Source: a virus. Taken from it: DNA of 30,123 nt. The position numbers and the translations under genes are program-made. Shown piece after piece: positions 15,030 to 23,067 of the stretch; position 1 is the stretch's first letter; every line of letters begins with the position of its first letter. The DNA lies in IMG/VR virus record IMGVR_UViG_3300032116_000950, positions 1 through 30,123 of that record; one strand, given 5' to 3'. The notes below the pieces were generated by a model. It saw only the letters and a list, made by a program, of their open reading frames with translations, was not told where the DNA came from and did not search any database.

Positions 15030-17608
15030 TATTTTTTAGGTTTATTAGATTTAGCTTTAGCTGCGGCCAACTTCATACGTTCTATCTCCATCTTTTTATT
15101 CATCATATCTTTATCTAAAGCAGCTTTCTTATTAGCTAATTCAATTTGATTCTTATTTTGAATTTTAATTTGTTCAAGTTTCTTATTTTCTAGATCTTGT
15201 TTCATTCTAATCTCTTTATCTTTTTGAGCTAACTGAGCATCATGTTTAGATTTATCATGTCCAATCTTAGATTGTTCTAAGAATGCTTTAGATGATAATT
15301 CTTGTTGTTTTAATGCATTAGCCGCAATCTCTGAAGGATCAGGGATACCATTATCATTTTGATCTAAATCTTGTTGTCTAGCAAATACACCAATCTCAGC
15401 AATTTGAATTTTTGTAGAATTATTAGCTTCAGCAATATATCTTTCTTGATCAAGTTTTAAATGATCTAATTCAACTTGTTCAGCATGCATTTGTTGTTGA
15501 ATAGCTTCAACTTTCATTTCATGCTCTTGTTGAGCTTTAGAACTATCAGCTTGACGTTTATAGAACTCCTCTTCTTTACGTTGTAACAATCTTACAATAT
15601 CTCTAGGAGAATCATTCATTAATGTTTCAACTATTGAAGATAAATCTATTTTTTCAGACTGTAATGCTACTTGAACTAATTGGTCTAACTTAGCTTTTAA
15701 TTCAAGATCTTTAGTATTGTTAGTTACAAATACATTAAACTCTGAATTCTCAAATTCATTCTCTTCTAGGTTAAGCATCTCAATACCCATATCATCTAAG
15801 ACATACTGAGCAACTAATCCTTTCTTATAACATATCTTAGCAACTTCAATCATTGCTGTATAGGCTCTACGTTTAACTTCAGCATGAGCTTCGTACAAAT
15901 ATTCAGTAATTAATGATGATTGATTAACAGATCTTTCTACATTACCAACTAGTTCAGAGTTATTAATAGCACCTAAACGTTGAGGTGTAACACCAGATAC
16001 AAAGGCTACTTGTTGTTTAATGTAATCCAACATATTGATATATTGTTGAATAGATTGACTAAGACTTAAATCAATTGCTTGAAACTGATTAAACTTGTTG
16101 GCCAATTGTCCTGTAGCAGCACCTTTCTTACCTTCCTCAAATGAGTTAATGAATGCAATATTCATCTCTTTAAGATAGTACATCCACTTATCAATATCGA
16201 TACCTTGACTTTGAGGTATCTGAGCTAAGTCCATGATGAACTTCTTACCTTGATCTGAAGCAAATGCTATCTCTAATCTATAAGATATAATATCATATAA
16301 ATATTGATAAGGTTTTAATCTGTCAATTAAACTAACTGATTGAGAGTTAGTAGCTTCATATATAAATCCTGTATAACCTAATCTGCAGTAGTATGGATTA
16401 TCCAATCTACGTCTTTGGTTAGGTTTAGGTTTAATGTCTGTAAATATATCTAATCCAATTTTAACACCTTCCCAAGCTTCATTGATCCAATACCATTCTA
16501 CTTTAGCATCAGGGAAAGCTTCTTTAAATATTCTAGTATTAAAGAATTCATCTACAATCTCTGTATTAACAGTTCCTTCTTCATCAGTCCAAGTTAACTC
16601 ACCAATCTTCTTCATTGATTTCCATTCAACTCTAGTAACTCTAATAGAATAGTTATTACTATTATTTCCATTATAAGCATTAGTTGGAGTAACTCCTGCA
16701 AAAGCATTTTGTCCATTAACTACATCAAACTGAGGTTCAAATCCACCTGCTGTATTAAAAGAACCAAAGGTCCCTCTAGTATAATTTTCTAATTTCTCTA
16801 TATCTGCTTTAGATAGAATATCACCATATTCATCTAAAATAGTATTGATGGCCAACATACGTTCTTCAACTACTGCTATAGCATCATCAATAAAAGTAGT
16901 ATCTCCATCTAGTATCACAGTTAAGTTAACTGGATTAACTCTACGCATAGCTACTTCATCATTCTCAATACCTACCCAATAAATCTCTTCTCCAGCAATT
17001 AAAGCATCTTTCCATCCTTGAGAAAATAATAATCTAGTATTACATTTCTTCTTTAAAGACTTAAGAATCTTGTTAGCTTTAGATTCAATTATATCCGACG
17101 GTGTATATTTTTCATGCTTGATAATTTCTTCCGGTGGAGGTGGTGGATTATTAGGATCTGCATTAGGATCAATTTGATAAGCCAAACCTTGTTGTAAAGC
17201 CTGGAAAATCTTTTCCTTAATTGCTGAAGTCTTTCTGTTAATATCATCTGGAGATTCAGATACCACAATATGATTATCTGGACGTTTAGTTTCCTCACCA
17301 ATAAGTAACTTAATTGGTTCAGAGATGATGTCATAATGTTGAAATCTAGCGGGAAATGTATTTGAAGTATTGATACCCAATGGATCACATATAGTTTCAA
17401 TATCCTTATGGTTGACTTTACCATTATATAAATCGTAGTTAATTAACTTTCTAAGTCTATCAGAACGCAGATTACTACCATTAGTATATCTGTAATTTGA
17501 ATAATAATTAATGCAAGACTTACCCCACTCTTTGTCTTTGCTAGACATAGGTAACTTTTGTTGTGGTAAATTCTGACCACCTAAATTGGCGTATATATCT
17601 TGACTCAT
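15029..17608 (-). CDS. Portal protein
   Basis: 859 aa, the dodecameric ring through which DNA enters the head. Supporting features: position directly after TerL with an ATGA overlap; residues ~35-65 (YYSNYRYTNGSNLRSDRLRK), FPARFQHYDIISEPIKLLIG near residue 100, and the wing/stem region typical of large Bacteroidota phage portals. A Pro-rich stretch (NNPPPPPEE, ~residue 155) lies in the N-terminal third. The C-terminal ~200 residues form a long Gln/Lys/Glu coiled coil with an embedded DxNxDG-like loop (DLDQNDNGIPDPSE, ~747-760). The basic C-terminus ends KSNKPKK. Confidence 0.88.
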   Translation of the reverse strand: MSQDIYANLGGQNLPQQKLPMSSKDKEWGKSCINYYSNYRYTNGSNLRSDRLRKLINYDLYNGKVNHKDIETICDPLGINTSNTFPARFQHYDIISEPIKLLIGEETKRPDNHIVVSESPDDINRKTSAIKEKIFQALQQGLAYQIDPNADPNNPPPPPEEIIKHEKYTPSDIIESKANKILKSLKKKCNTRLLFSQGWKDALIAGEEIYWVGIENDEVAMRRVNPVNLTVILDGDTTFIDDAIAVVEERMLAINTILDEYGDILSKADIEKLENYTRGTFGSFNTAGGFEPQFDVVNGQNAFAGVTPTNAYNGNNSNNYSIRVTRVEWKSMKKIGELTWTDEEGTVNTEIVDEFFNTRIFKEAFPDAKVEWYWINEAWEGVKIGLDIFTDIKPKPNQRRRLDNPYYCRLGYTGFIYEATNSQSVSLIDRLKPYQYLYDIISYRLEIAFASDQGKKFIMDLAQIPQSQGIDIDKWMYYLKEMNIAFINSFEEGKKGAATGQLANKFNQFQAIDLSLSQSIQQYINMLDYIKQQVAFVSGVTPQRLGAINNSELVGNVERSVNQSSLITEYLYEAHAEVKRRAYTAMIEVAKICYKKGLVAQYVLDDMGIEMLNLEENEFENSEFNVFVTNNTKDLELKAKLDQLVQVALQSEKIDLSSIVETLMNDSPRDIVRLLQRKEEEFYKRQADSSKAQQEHEMKVEAIQQQMHAEQVELDHLKLDQERYIAEANNSTKIQIAEIGVFARQQDLDQNDNGIPDPSEIAANALKQQELSSKAFLEQSKIGHDKSKHDAQLAQKDKEIRMKQDLENKKLEQIKIQNKNQIELANKKAALDKDMMNKKMEIERMKLAAAKAKSNKPKK

Positions 17609-19698
17609 TGGTTTGTACTTGTGTTAAATTGGGAATTCTTCCTATTAAATATAAGGCCTTTTTTATAAATTCTTTCTAAGTAATTACTAATAGGGTTAGC
17701 ATCATTTGATAGCTCTTCTACATGTATTCTATGTAATTCATAGGTTTGTAAAATACATAGCATTAACGCAATAACTCTATCTGTATTTATTTCTCTATCA
17801 TAAGCTATTAACTCTTTTAGCAATGGTATAGATTTAATAGTCTGAAATCTAAGTTGTTTAGTTCCTTCTACCTCACCATTAATTTCCTCATATAACCATT
17901 TCTTAAGATATAACTCACACTGATCTTTAATACCCGCCGCACCTCCAGATCCTCTATTCATATGGATACCATATCCACGTTGAACTCTAGAATCCTTAAT
18001 CATATCCTTAATAATACCAGGTTGTTCACACATATATTGTAGAGAGTTCTTTTGTTCAAAGTATACCTTTAAACCTTTTAACTGGTTCTCATACAATACT
18101 TTAGAGTTATAATACATACATAGTTTTCTACATACTTCATAAAACTCTTCTGCAGTATCTGGTCTAGATGTGTATTCAGCAACTATAATATCATGAGTTC
18201 TATCCGCTCTATAAAATCTCTTATAGACAAAGAATGAGCCTAGAGATCCAGATTCTGATTTATCTTGATCATAAGGGTCACATCCTGCAATATATAAGTA
18301 ATTAGGTATCTCACCATTCTCATGTTTCTCAGGGTGTTCCCAAATCACTGCACAGCCATTTGTAGAGAATGATTCTCCTGACTTAGGATCTTTTCTTAAA
18401 GGGAAGTCTGTAATATGAACTAAGTCATCATTAGGTCTCCATTTAACATATCCATCATCAAAGAATAGTTCACCTTTCTGAGCTTGACCTCTAAGACTAG
18501 GAGTATTCTCTAAATGACCTAACCATTCTAACATCTCTGGAGAACCAAAGACATTACCTTTATTTCTTAAAAAAGCTTCTTTCCAAGTACAAGGGAATTG
18601 AGTAGTAATATTATGAATTGCTTTAGGATCTAAACCATGTTTAGCCTTAGCTCTTAAAAAGTCAATATCATCTTGAGCTGCTTCATAGTTAGAGTTACCA
18701 TCTTCATCAACCATAGGTTTTTTATACCATTTAGATTCTGGATTAAGACATAAGCCTAATCTGCCTTTTGTAGCTGAACTAAAGAACCCTATCCTGCCAT
18801 TAGGATTAAATGGATCCTCAAAATCTAACATGTTGTATTTTTCAGGATTAGTAAACATCTCATAGAAATACTTACTCCCTGAATCCATGTCTCCAGAAGA
18901 TCCAAATAACAGAGCTACACCTGTGTATGTACTACCGTCTTTTATAAGGGGTTCAGAGTAACCATATGCATCTACAATGTTTCCAAAAACACCGCATTCG
19001 TCGAGGATTAACCAGTTAGCACTAAGCCCAACACCACTAGTAGGATTATCTTTGTAGCTAATGGCACGCACTTCGGAATTAAACCCCTTCCACACCTTAA
19101 CCCCGCTAACAGTTGCCTGATACCTTGCCTTAATAAAGTCTTTAAGGTCAGGATTTCTTTGCTTTCTGAATTCAGTATTCATATTGATAAAATTTGAATT
19201 ATCAATAACCATATTCATAGTGTTTTGACTAAAGGTGCTGTAAAAAGCACCTATAATTGCTTTACTATCTGGATAGAAATAGAATTCATGTGTACATATT
19301 GCTGCAGCTTTGTAAGACCAACCTTGACGACGACCTTTTACAGCAACTAGTGATTTTTGATTTAGTCTACAATATTCTACCATGTGGAAGAATTCATAAT
19401 CTAAATCTATAAATCTAGGAAAGATTTTAGATTTCTTTCCAGTCTTTTCATTAAGACCTAATATTGGACAGAAGTTTAAATAGAAAAAATGTTGACCAGT
19501 AATATGTTGCCCACAAGAGTTAGTAAATCCATTTAAACATTTATCTCTAACATCTTGCCAGAACTCTACATATTCTATAGTTCCTGGAATAGAGTTAGTA
19601 TATAATCCTGTTCTATTATATTGTTCAGCAAGATATGAAAACTCTTTAGTATTCTTAAAGTAGTCTACACATATTACGTATTTATTGTCATTCAGCAT
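17605..19698 (-). CDS. terL: Terminase large subunit (TerL)
   Basis: 697 aa ATP-driven DNA packaging motor with nuclease. Visible parts in order: adenine-side motif region HITGQHFFYLNFCPI (~65-79), Walker A-like VKGRRQGWSYKAA (~120-132), Walker B WLILDE (~229-234), coupling motif LLFGSSGD (~263-270), then an RNase H-like nuclease with AGCDPYD (D474), VLYENQLKG (E537) and a late Asp before RVIALML (D640). All three acidic nuclease residues are present. It is the first gene of the head operon proper, followed by the portal (4-nt overlap). Confidence 0.95.
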   Translation of the reverse strand: MLNDNKYVICVDYFKNTKEFSYLAEQYNRTGLYTNSIPGTIEYVEFWQDVRDKCLNGFTNSCGQHITGQHFFYLNFCPILGLNEKTGKKSKIFPRFIDLDYEFFHMVEYCRLNQKSLVAVKGRRQGWSYKAAAICTHEFYFYPDSKAIIGAFYSTFSQNTMNMVIDNSNFINMNTEFRKQRNPDLKDFIKARYQATVSGVKVWKGFNSEVRAISYKDNPTSGVGLSANWLILDECGVFGNIVDAYGYSEPLIKDGSTYTGVALLFGSSGDMDSGSKYFYEMFTNPEKYNMLDFEDPFNPNGRIGFFSSATKGRLGLCLNPESKWYKKPMVDEDGNSNYEAAQDDIDFLRAKAKHGLDPKAIHNITTQFPCTWKEAFLRNKGNVFGSPEMLEWLGHLENTPSLRGQAQKGELFFDDGYVKWRPNDDLVHITDFPLRKDPKSGESFSTNGCAVIWEHPEKHENGEIPNYLYIAGCDPYDQDKSESGSLGSFFVYKRFYRADRTHDIIVAEYTSRPDTAEEFYEVCRKLCMYYNSKVLYENQLKGLKVYFEQKNSLQYMCEQPGIIKDMIKDSRVQRGYGIHMNRGSGGAAGIKDQCELYLKKWLYEEINGEVEGTKQLRFQTIKSIPLLKELIAYDREINTDRVIALMLCILQTYELHRIHVEELSNDANPISNYLERIYKKGLIFNRKNSQFNTSTNQ

Positions 19699-19699
19699 A

Positions 19700-20008
19700 T
19701 TAAAACATTATATGTAATTCATAACCATCTACAGCAGATGCTGAACATCCATTTTTATTTTTAAAAGGACTACATACACCTTCAAGATATGATAATACTT
19801 TTATGTCTTCAGGTTTTAAGTTATATTGTTCTAATGTTTTTAATTCATTATCTAATATCCAACTTTGATTTCCTTTAAAATTAATTTCTATTGGTGTATT
19901 ATTACAACCAATAACTAACATGTATCTTTTTATATTTTTTAAATCTAATCCTTTTTTAGATTCATTTAATAAAAAAGTTGAATAATGATTTTCTTTTGTA
20001 AATTCCAT
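19700..20008 (-). CDS. 102-aa protein carrying a capsid C-terminal motif
   Basis: The N-terminal ~70 residues are unrecognised (LDLKNIKRYMLVIGCNNTPI, then an Asn/Leu-rich part). Residues ~71-101 read VLSYLEGVCSPFKNKNGCSA followed by SAVDGYELHIM, closely matching residues ~428-459 of the major capsid protein (VTTYIEGMYGPY... NGSSASSVDGYTFEAM). The shared core NGxSASxVDGY is too specific for chance. It sits 1 nt upstream of TerL, 2 nt after the gene at 20011-20532. Possible roles are a minor capsid element, an assembly regulator that mimics capsid, or an adaptor; none is proven. Confidence 0.8.
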   Translation of the reverse strand: MEFTKENHYSTFLLNESKKGLDLKNIKRYMLVIGCNNTPIEINFKGNQSWILDNELKTLEQYNLKPEDIKVLSYLEGVCSPFKNKNGCSASAVDGYELHIMF

Positions 20009-20010
20009 AA

Positions 20011-20532
20011 TTATTTATCTTCAAACATTCCAAGCTGAGCATCTCCTCTAACTTTATTACCAGATGATTGTTCTTTATTACAATTATCTAAAGCTGATTG
20101 AACAGCTTCTTGCATCTTAGGCATATCTATAATTGCCTTTTGAATTTTAGTAATACTATCCTCATTGTATTCTGCAGTCTTAAAGAACTCCTCCATTTTA
20201 CCAATAGATTCTTGAACAGCTTTAAACAATCTCATTGCAGGAGTAGTATGTATTTTATCGTACATATTAATACAAGCTAAAAGTTCTTCCGTCATTTTAA
20301 ACTTAGGTTCTTTTAAAATATGATCTACAATTAATTTATGCTTATCTACATTACTATGTTGGAAGAATGGTGATTTAAATGAAGCATAATACCAAGTGTA
20401 TTTAATTATGTTAAATGCATGAGTTTTATCTTTAGATTTATCTTTCTCCCACACAGATTTGAATGGTTCTATAACCAAACATTCTGGAGCTACAATAATC
20501 TTACTATCTTTTAAATCTATTATTTTAATCAT
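20011..20532 (-). CDS. Conserved-type protein upstream of TerL, 173 aa
   Basis: Opens MIKIIDLKDSKIIVAPECLV and continues with VWEKDKSKDKTHAFNIIKYT, a helical middle (MRLFKAVQESIGKMEEFFKT) and a terminal GDAQLGMFEDK. I recall proteins with this build next to terminase in many Bacteroidota phages, function unknown. Alpha-rich character, size and position make a small-terminase-like or packaging accessory role conceivable, but there is no visible DNA-binding motif. It is coupled to the metallopeptidase gene by a one-base overlap at 20532. Confidence 0.75.
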   Translation of the reverse strand: MIKIIDLKDSKIIVAPECLVIEPFKSVWEKDKSKDKTHAFNIIKYTWYYASFKSPFFQHSNVDKHKLIVDHILKEPKFKMTEELLACINMYDKIHTTPAMRLFKAVQESIGKMEEFFKTAEYNEDSITKIQKAIIDMPKMQEAVQSALDNCNKEQSSGNKVRGDAQLGMFEDK

Positions 20533-20927
20533 TAATTTTTTAATCTTTTAAATTTAGTATAAGCTTTTTCAAAAAATTCAATTGTTTCACTTAATAAATA
20601 CCCTTGTAGATAAGCATAAGTTTCATTGGCATCTTTTTTCTTAAATATTATATTTTTATGTTCTAAAATATCTTGAGTTAAATGTAATAATTCATGACCT
20701 ATTGTATCAAAGTAATATTTTTTATTTACATCATATTTAACAATTAATACATGTAATCTAGTCTCATATTTAGAAGTAAATTTATTAAAAACACACCCTC
20801 TACATTCAATAAATTCTTCATCAATGTCATATTGTGTTTTTAAATCTTTTTTAACATTGTTAAAATTATCTATGACATAGACACTAACAAGACAACCATA
20901 TATAGGTATTATTAATTCTTTATGCAT
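20532..20927 (-). CDS. HELLH zinc metallopeptidase-like protein
   Basis: The ATG at 20925-20927 is preferred (131 aa); an upstream in-frame start at 20936 is a TTG. The sequence contains the zincin motif GHELLHLTQ (His78, Glu79, His82 counted from this ATG) and, about 20 residues later, DANETYAYLQGYL, whose Glu (~102) is placed as the third zinc ligand of a gluzincin. There is no signal peptide, so it acts inside the cell or particle. Located just before the TerL block, it could be a maturation protease for head proteins or act on a host protein. Confidence 0.75.
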   Translation of the reverse strand: MHKELIIPIYGCLVSVYVIDNFNNVKKDLKTQYDIDEEFIECRGCVFNKFTSKYETRLHVLIVKYDVNKKYYFDTIGHELLHLTQDILEHKNIIFKKKDANETYAYLQGYLLSETIEFFEKAYTKFKRLKN

Positions 20928-21210
20928 ATGTATCAAACTCTACAATAATAGGATTATTTGTTTTTATAGGACATCCATCAATACATGTTGTCTCATCTTT
21001 AAGATTTAAAGATTCTAATAATACTTTTATATCACGATATTTAAAATAGATATTTCTTATCATATTTTCTCTAAAATTAAATTTTGCAGATTCCATTGAA
21101 TAATGCCCCCAATAAAAGCTTAATGTGTTTGTTTTACGATCAACATAACCTGTTAAAAAGGTTTTATCTTTATATATTGCATAATATATTACTAATATCC
21201 AGTATCTCAT
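20920..21210 (-). CDS. Hypothetical protein, 96 aa
   Basis: Starts MRYWILVIYYAIYKDKTFLT, with a short hydrophobic N-terminal strand or weak membrane segment, then charged helical and beta parts (KFNFRENMIRNIYFKYRDIK), and a CIDGC pair near residue 76. It overlaps the following metallopeptidase by 8 nt and the preceding gene by 4 nt (ATGA), which supports both ends. Family not identified. Confidence 0.7.
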   Translation of the reverse strand: MRYWILVIYYAIYKDKTFLTGYVDRKTNTLSFYWGHYSMESAKFNFRENMIRNIYFKYRDIKVLLESLNLKDETTCIDGCPIKTNNPIIVEFDTYA

Positions 21211-21476
21211 TGTCCTAATCCTTTAATAGTAATTGGTGTAAAGTAATTATCTCTTAACTTCTTATAAGGCATATTAATCTTATAGTATTCAGTATCATAT
21301 TTACAAGTAGTAAACTTAGGTACAACCTTACCAGAAGGATTCATATGTTCTTCTATCTGCATACCCTCAGTAATGAATAGCTTCTTTTGAAATATTCTTT
21401 CTGGGACATATCTTGCAATAGATCTACCTCTTTCCTTTATAGGTAATTGAGATATGACTTCTAGTTCTATTATCAT
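21207..21476 (-). CDS. Hypothetical protein, 89 aa
   Basis: Small basic protein with LPIKERGRSIARYVPERIFQ near the N-terminus and KYDTEYYKINMPYKKLRDNY toward the end. Alternating charged and aromatic residues suggest a beta-rich nucleic-acid or protein binder, which is a guess. It ends with a 4-nt overlap into the next gene and starts 1 nt after the previous one, so the frame is well supported. Confidence 0.7.
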   Translation of the reverse strand: MIIELEVISQLPIKERGRSIARYVPERIFQKKLFITEGMQIEEHMNPSGKVVPKFTTCKYDTEYYKINMPYKKLRDNYFTPITIKGLGQ

Positions 21477-21477
21477 A

Positions 21478-21720
21478 TTATTTTAAGTCTTTACTGAATA
21501 ACCATGTTGAATAAGAATAAAATGAATCATTATCTTTTAATTTGATTATAATAAACATTTTAAGTTTCATTTTACGTAATTTGGGTTTAACTAAAGATAT
21601 TACTTTATTTGCTAATTCTGTATCTATTTCTTTAAATAATTTAAAAGAATGGTTTTGAGGTACATTTAAAGTATCTGTAGTATAAACTTTTAATTTATTT
21701 ACCATTTGTTCATTGGACAT
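21478..21720 (-). CDS. Hypothetical protein, 80 aa
   Basis: Lys/Leu-rich with NVPQNHSFKLFKEIDTELAN, KPKLRKMKLKMFIIIKLKDN and a Tyr/Ser/Trp C-terminus. Two starts are possible: ATG at 21720 (22-nt overlap with the zinc-ribbon gene) or ATG at 21705 (7-nt overlap). The shorter overlap is more typical of this genome but both remain open. No function assigned. Confidence 0.65.
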   Translation of the reverse strand: MSNEQMVNKLKVYTTDTLNVPQNHSFKLFKEIDTELANKVISLVKPKLRKMKLKMFIIIKLKDNDSFYSYSTWLFSKDLK

Positions 21721-21899
21721 TTAGAATATTCTGACCTTGTTTTAGCAATTAAAGGACACCCACATTGTGAGCAAGTATTGTTAATATTGTAAAAACAATT
21801 TGAACAAACTACTGCTCTGTCCATAGCTATCTTTTCTACTTTAGGATTTTCCCAAATTACATTGGACCATCCTGAAATAATTTCCATTAATTTACTCAT
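21699..21899 (-). CDS. Small zinc-ribbon protein, 66 aa
   Basis: Two Cys pairs and a C-terminal signature: VVCSNCFYN, CSQCGCPLIAKTRS and KCPMNKW. This CxxC-x(8-9)-CxxCGCPLxAKxRS...KCPxxxW pattern is a zinc ribbon that I recall as widespread in Bacteroidota phages next to packaging genes. An N-terminal amphipathic helix with Trp residues (MSKLMEIISGWSNVIWENPK) precedes it. It probably binds one zinc and contacts DNA or another phage protein; no catalytic residues are seen. Confidence 0.8.
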   Translation of the reverse strand: MSKLMEIISGWSNVIWENPKVEKIAMDRAVVCSNCFYNINNTCSQCGCPLIAKTRSEYSKCPMNKW

Positions 21900-22125
21900 C
21901 TGTCTTAAGTTTTAATCGTTTAATATAATCTTGATTGTAAGCAGTAGGTCTAAACTTACCTAAGTAAATTAACTGAACTACTTTACCCTCTCTATTACTC
22001 ATAGTATTTCTAATTACTCTGAACTGTGAGTCACATATTCTTTCAAGTTCCATTTTAGATAATGTAAAGTCACCCTTAATTTCATCCAATATTTCTTCAT
22101 AGATATTACTTTTTGTTGAGTTCAT
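21892..22125 (-). CDS. HU/IHF-like half-domain protein, 77 aa
   Basis: The order helix - LSKMELERICDSQFRVIRNTM - REGKVVQLIYLGKFRPTA mirrors the N-terminal half of HU/IHF (two helices then the GFGTF-like strand, here YLGKF). The long DNA-clasping beta arm of true HU is missing, so this is a truncated relative or an analogue. It probably dimerises and may bind DNA. Its ATG overlaps the stop of the 53-aa gene upstream (ATGA), and its end overlaps the zinc-ribbon gene by 8 nt. Confidence 0.65.
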   Translation of the reverse strand: MNSTKSNIYEEILDEIKGDFTLSKMELERICDSQFRVIRNTMSNREGKVVQLIYLGKFRPTAYNQDYIKRLKLKTDE

Positions 22126-22283
22126 ATTTTACCTTCTCTATCACTAGTTATATTAAAATGTTTGTCAAATTCTTCAATTTTCATATCCATAATAATACCA
22201 TTTAAACCCATATTTATAAGTTTATTTCTATATGAAAATACTTGAGATTGTAATAATAAATAATCTTTTAATAACTCTTCCAT
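22122..22283 (-). CDS. Small hypothetical protein, 53 aa
   Basis: Recovered from the gap between two clear genes. The frame starts MEELLKDYLLLQSQVFSYRN and ends NITSDREGKI. Its ATG overlaps the upstream stop by one base (TAATG at 22283), and its TGA overlaps the downstream ATG (ATGA at 22122-22125), so both ends are fixed by coupling. Likely one or two helices; perhaps a partner of the winged-helix protein before it. Confidence 0.75.
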   Translation of the reverse strand: MEELLKDYLLLQSQVFSYRNKLINMGLNGIIMDMKIEEFDKHFNITSDREGKI

Positions 22284-22603
22284 TATACAAAACTTAAATT
22301 AACTGAATCATGTTTTAAAATATGTAGAATATTAGGATTAACTTTAAGGGTTAGTCTATCTACTTGTTGTAATACTTTCTTAGTAACTAGTTTTTTAATA
22401 TAGTTATTAAAATTAAACTTATCCATATCTAAGAACATACGAACATCTGTTCTAGTATTCTTATCAATAATAGTTATCTGCTTATCAGCAATAACAACTA
22501 AGATCTCAATCTCTTTATCTGTTAAGTTACCCATAATAGGATTCAACATCTGAATAAGATATTTAGTTTTTTGAGCTATGGGAAGTTTAAGTTTGAATTC
22601 CAT
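22283..22603 (-). CDS. Winged-helix-like DNA-binding protein, 106 aa
   Basis: Helix LTDKEIEILVVIADKQITII, then RMFLDMDKFNFNNYIKKLVT KK and a beta hairpin (VLQQVDRLTLKVNP) give the order helix - turn - recognition helix (NNYIKKLVTKKVL) - wing typical of winged helix-turn-helix domains that separate a conserved boundary (NNYIKKLxxKxVL). Similar small proteins are frequent in Bacteroidota phages. It may regulate phage transcription or assist packaging. One-base overlaps with small genes on both sides. Confidence 0.65.
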   Translation of the reverse strand: MEFKLKLPIAQKTKYLIQMLNPIMGNLTDKEIEILVVIADKQITIIDKNTRTDVRMFLDMDKFNFNNYIKKLVTKKVLQQVDRLTLKVNPNILHILKHDSVNLSFV

Positions 22604-22686
22604 TATTTATCATCTTCAAAATAAGCAGAAATTAATACACTTAATCCTATTACTATAAGTACTAAATTTAAATCGTTTAATTCCAT
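22603..22686 (-). CDS. 27-aa single-helix membrane microprotein
   Basis: Frame MELNDLNLVLIVIGLSVLIS followed by AYFEDDK: a hydrophobic helix of about 16 residues with acidic ends. Its stop overlaps the ATG of the winged-helix gene by one base (TAATG at 22603), the same coupling used by neighbouring genes, which makes it a credible gene despite its size. Role unknown; insertion into the inner membrane is predicted. Confidence 0.6.
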   Translation of the reverse strand: MELNDLNLVLIVIGLSVLISAYFEDDK

Positions 22687-22743
22687 ACATCAAATATAAC
22701 TGATTTAATTATAATAACCAAATAAATTATATAACTAAGTTAA

Positions 22744-23067
22744 TTATCTAGTTATTCCATATTGTATCAATTTATGGGAATCTGGATGCATTGTTAAATA
22801 TCTAACTACTTCCTCATAAAATACAGATTGAAATACTTCTAAATGGTCTACTGTTAGATCATAATTCTTTCTTAAAACAACTTTATTAAATCCTATATCA
22901 ATTTTAGTTGGTTTATACCATAAAGTAAAACATACCCCTTTACCTTCATTTGTTGTCCATTCATCTATTTCAAATCTACCATATCCAGGTTTAGATCTTA
23001 CTTTGCTATCAGCATCTTTGTTTACTATATCTAATAGTTGTTGTATAAACTCTTTACTTATTTCCAT
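22744..23067 (-). CDS. Hypothetical protein, 107 aa
   Basis: The ATG at 23065-23067 (MEISKEFIQQLLDIVNKDAD) is preferred to an in-frame GTG 48 nt upstream because the extension falls in the structured leader. Residues ~29-60 contain GRFEIDEWTTNEGKGVCFTL, followed by beta strands and a helical C-terminus with HPDSHKLIQYG. Soluble, no known motif. It is the first gene after a ~355-nt non-coding stretch, so that stretch may control it. Confidence 0.7.
   Translation of the reverse strand: MEISKEFIQQLLDIVNKDADSKVRSKPGYGRFEIDEWTTNEGKGVCFTLWYKPTKIDIGFNKVVLRKNYDLTVDHLEVFQSVFYEEVVRYLTMHPDSHKLIQYGITR

Noticed and set aside
16434-16652. 72-codon plus-strand frame
   Set aside because: Antisense shadow inside the portal gene.
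17089-17424. 111-codon frame on the minus strand
   Set aside because: Lies inside the portal gene in another frame; the portal product is clearly real and this one is low-complexity Leu/Ile/His.
20098-20280. 60-codon plus-strand frame
   Set aside because: Antisense shadow inside the 173-aa gene; no other gene on this strand in the region.
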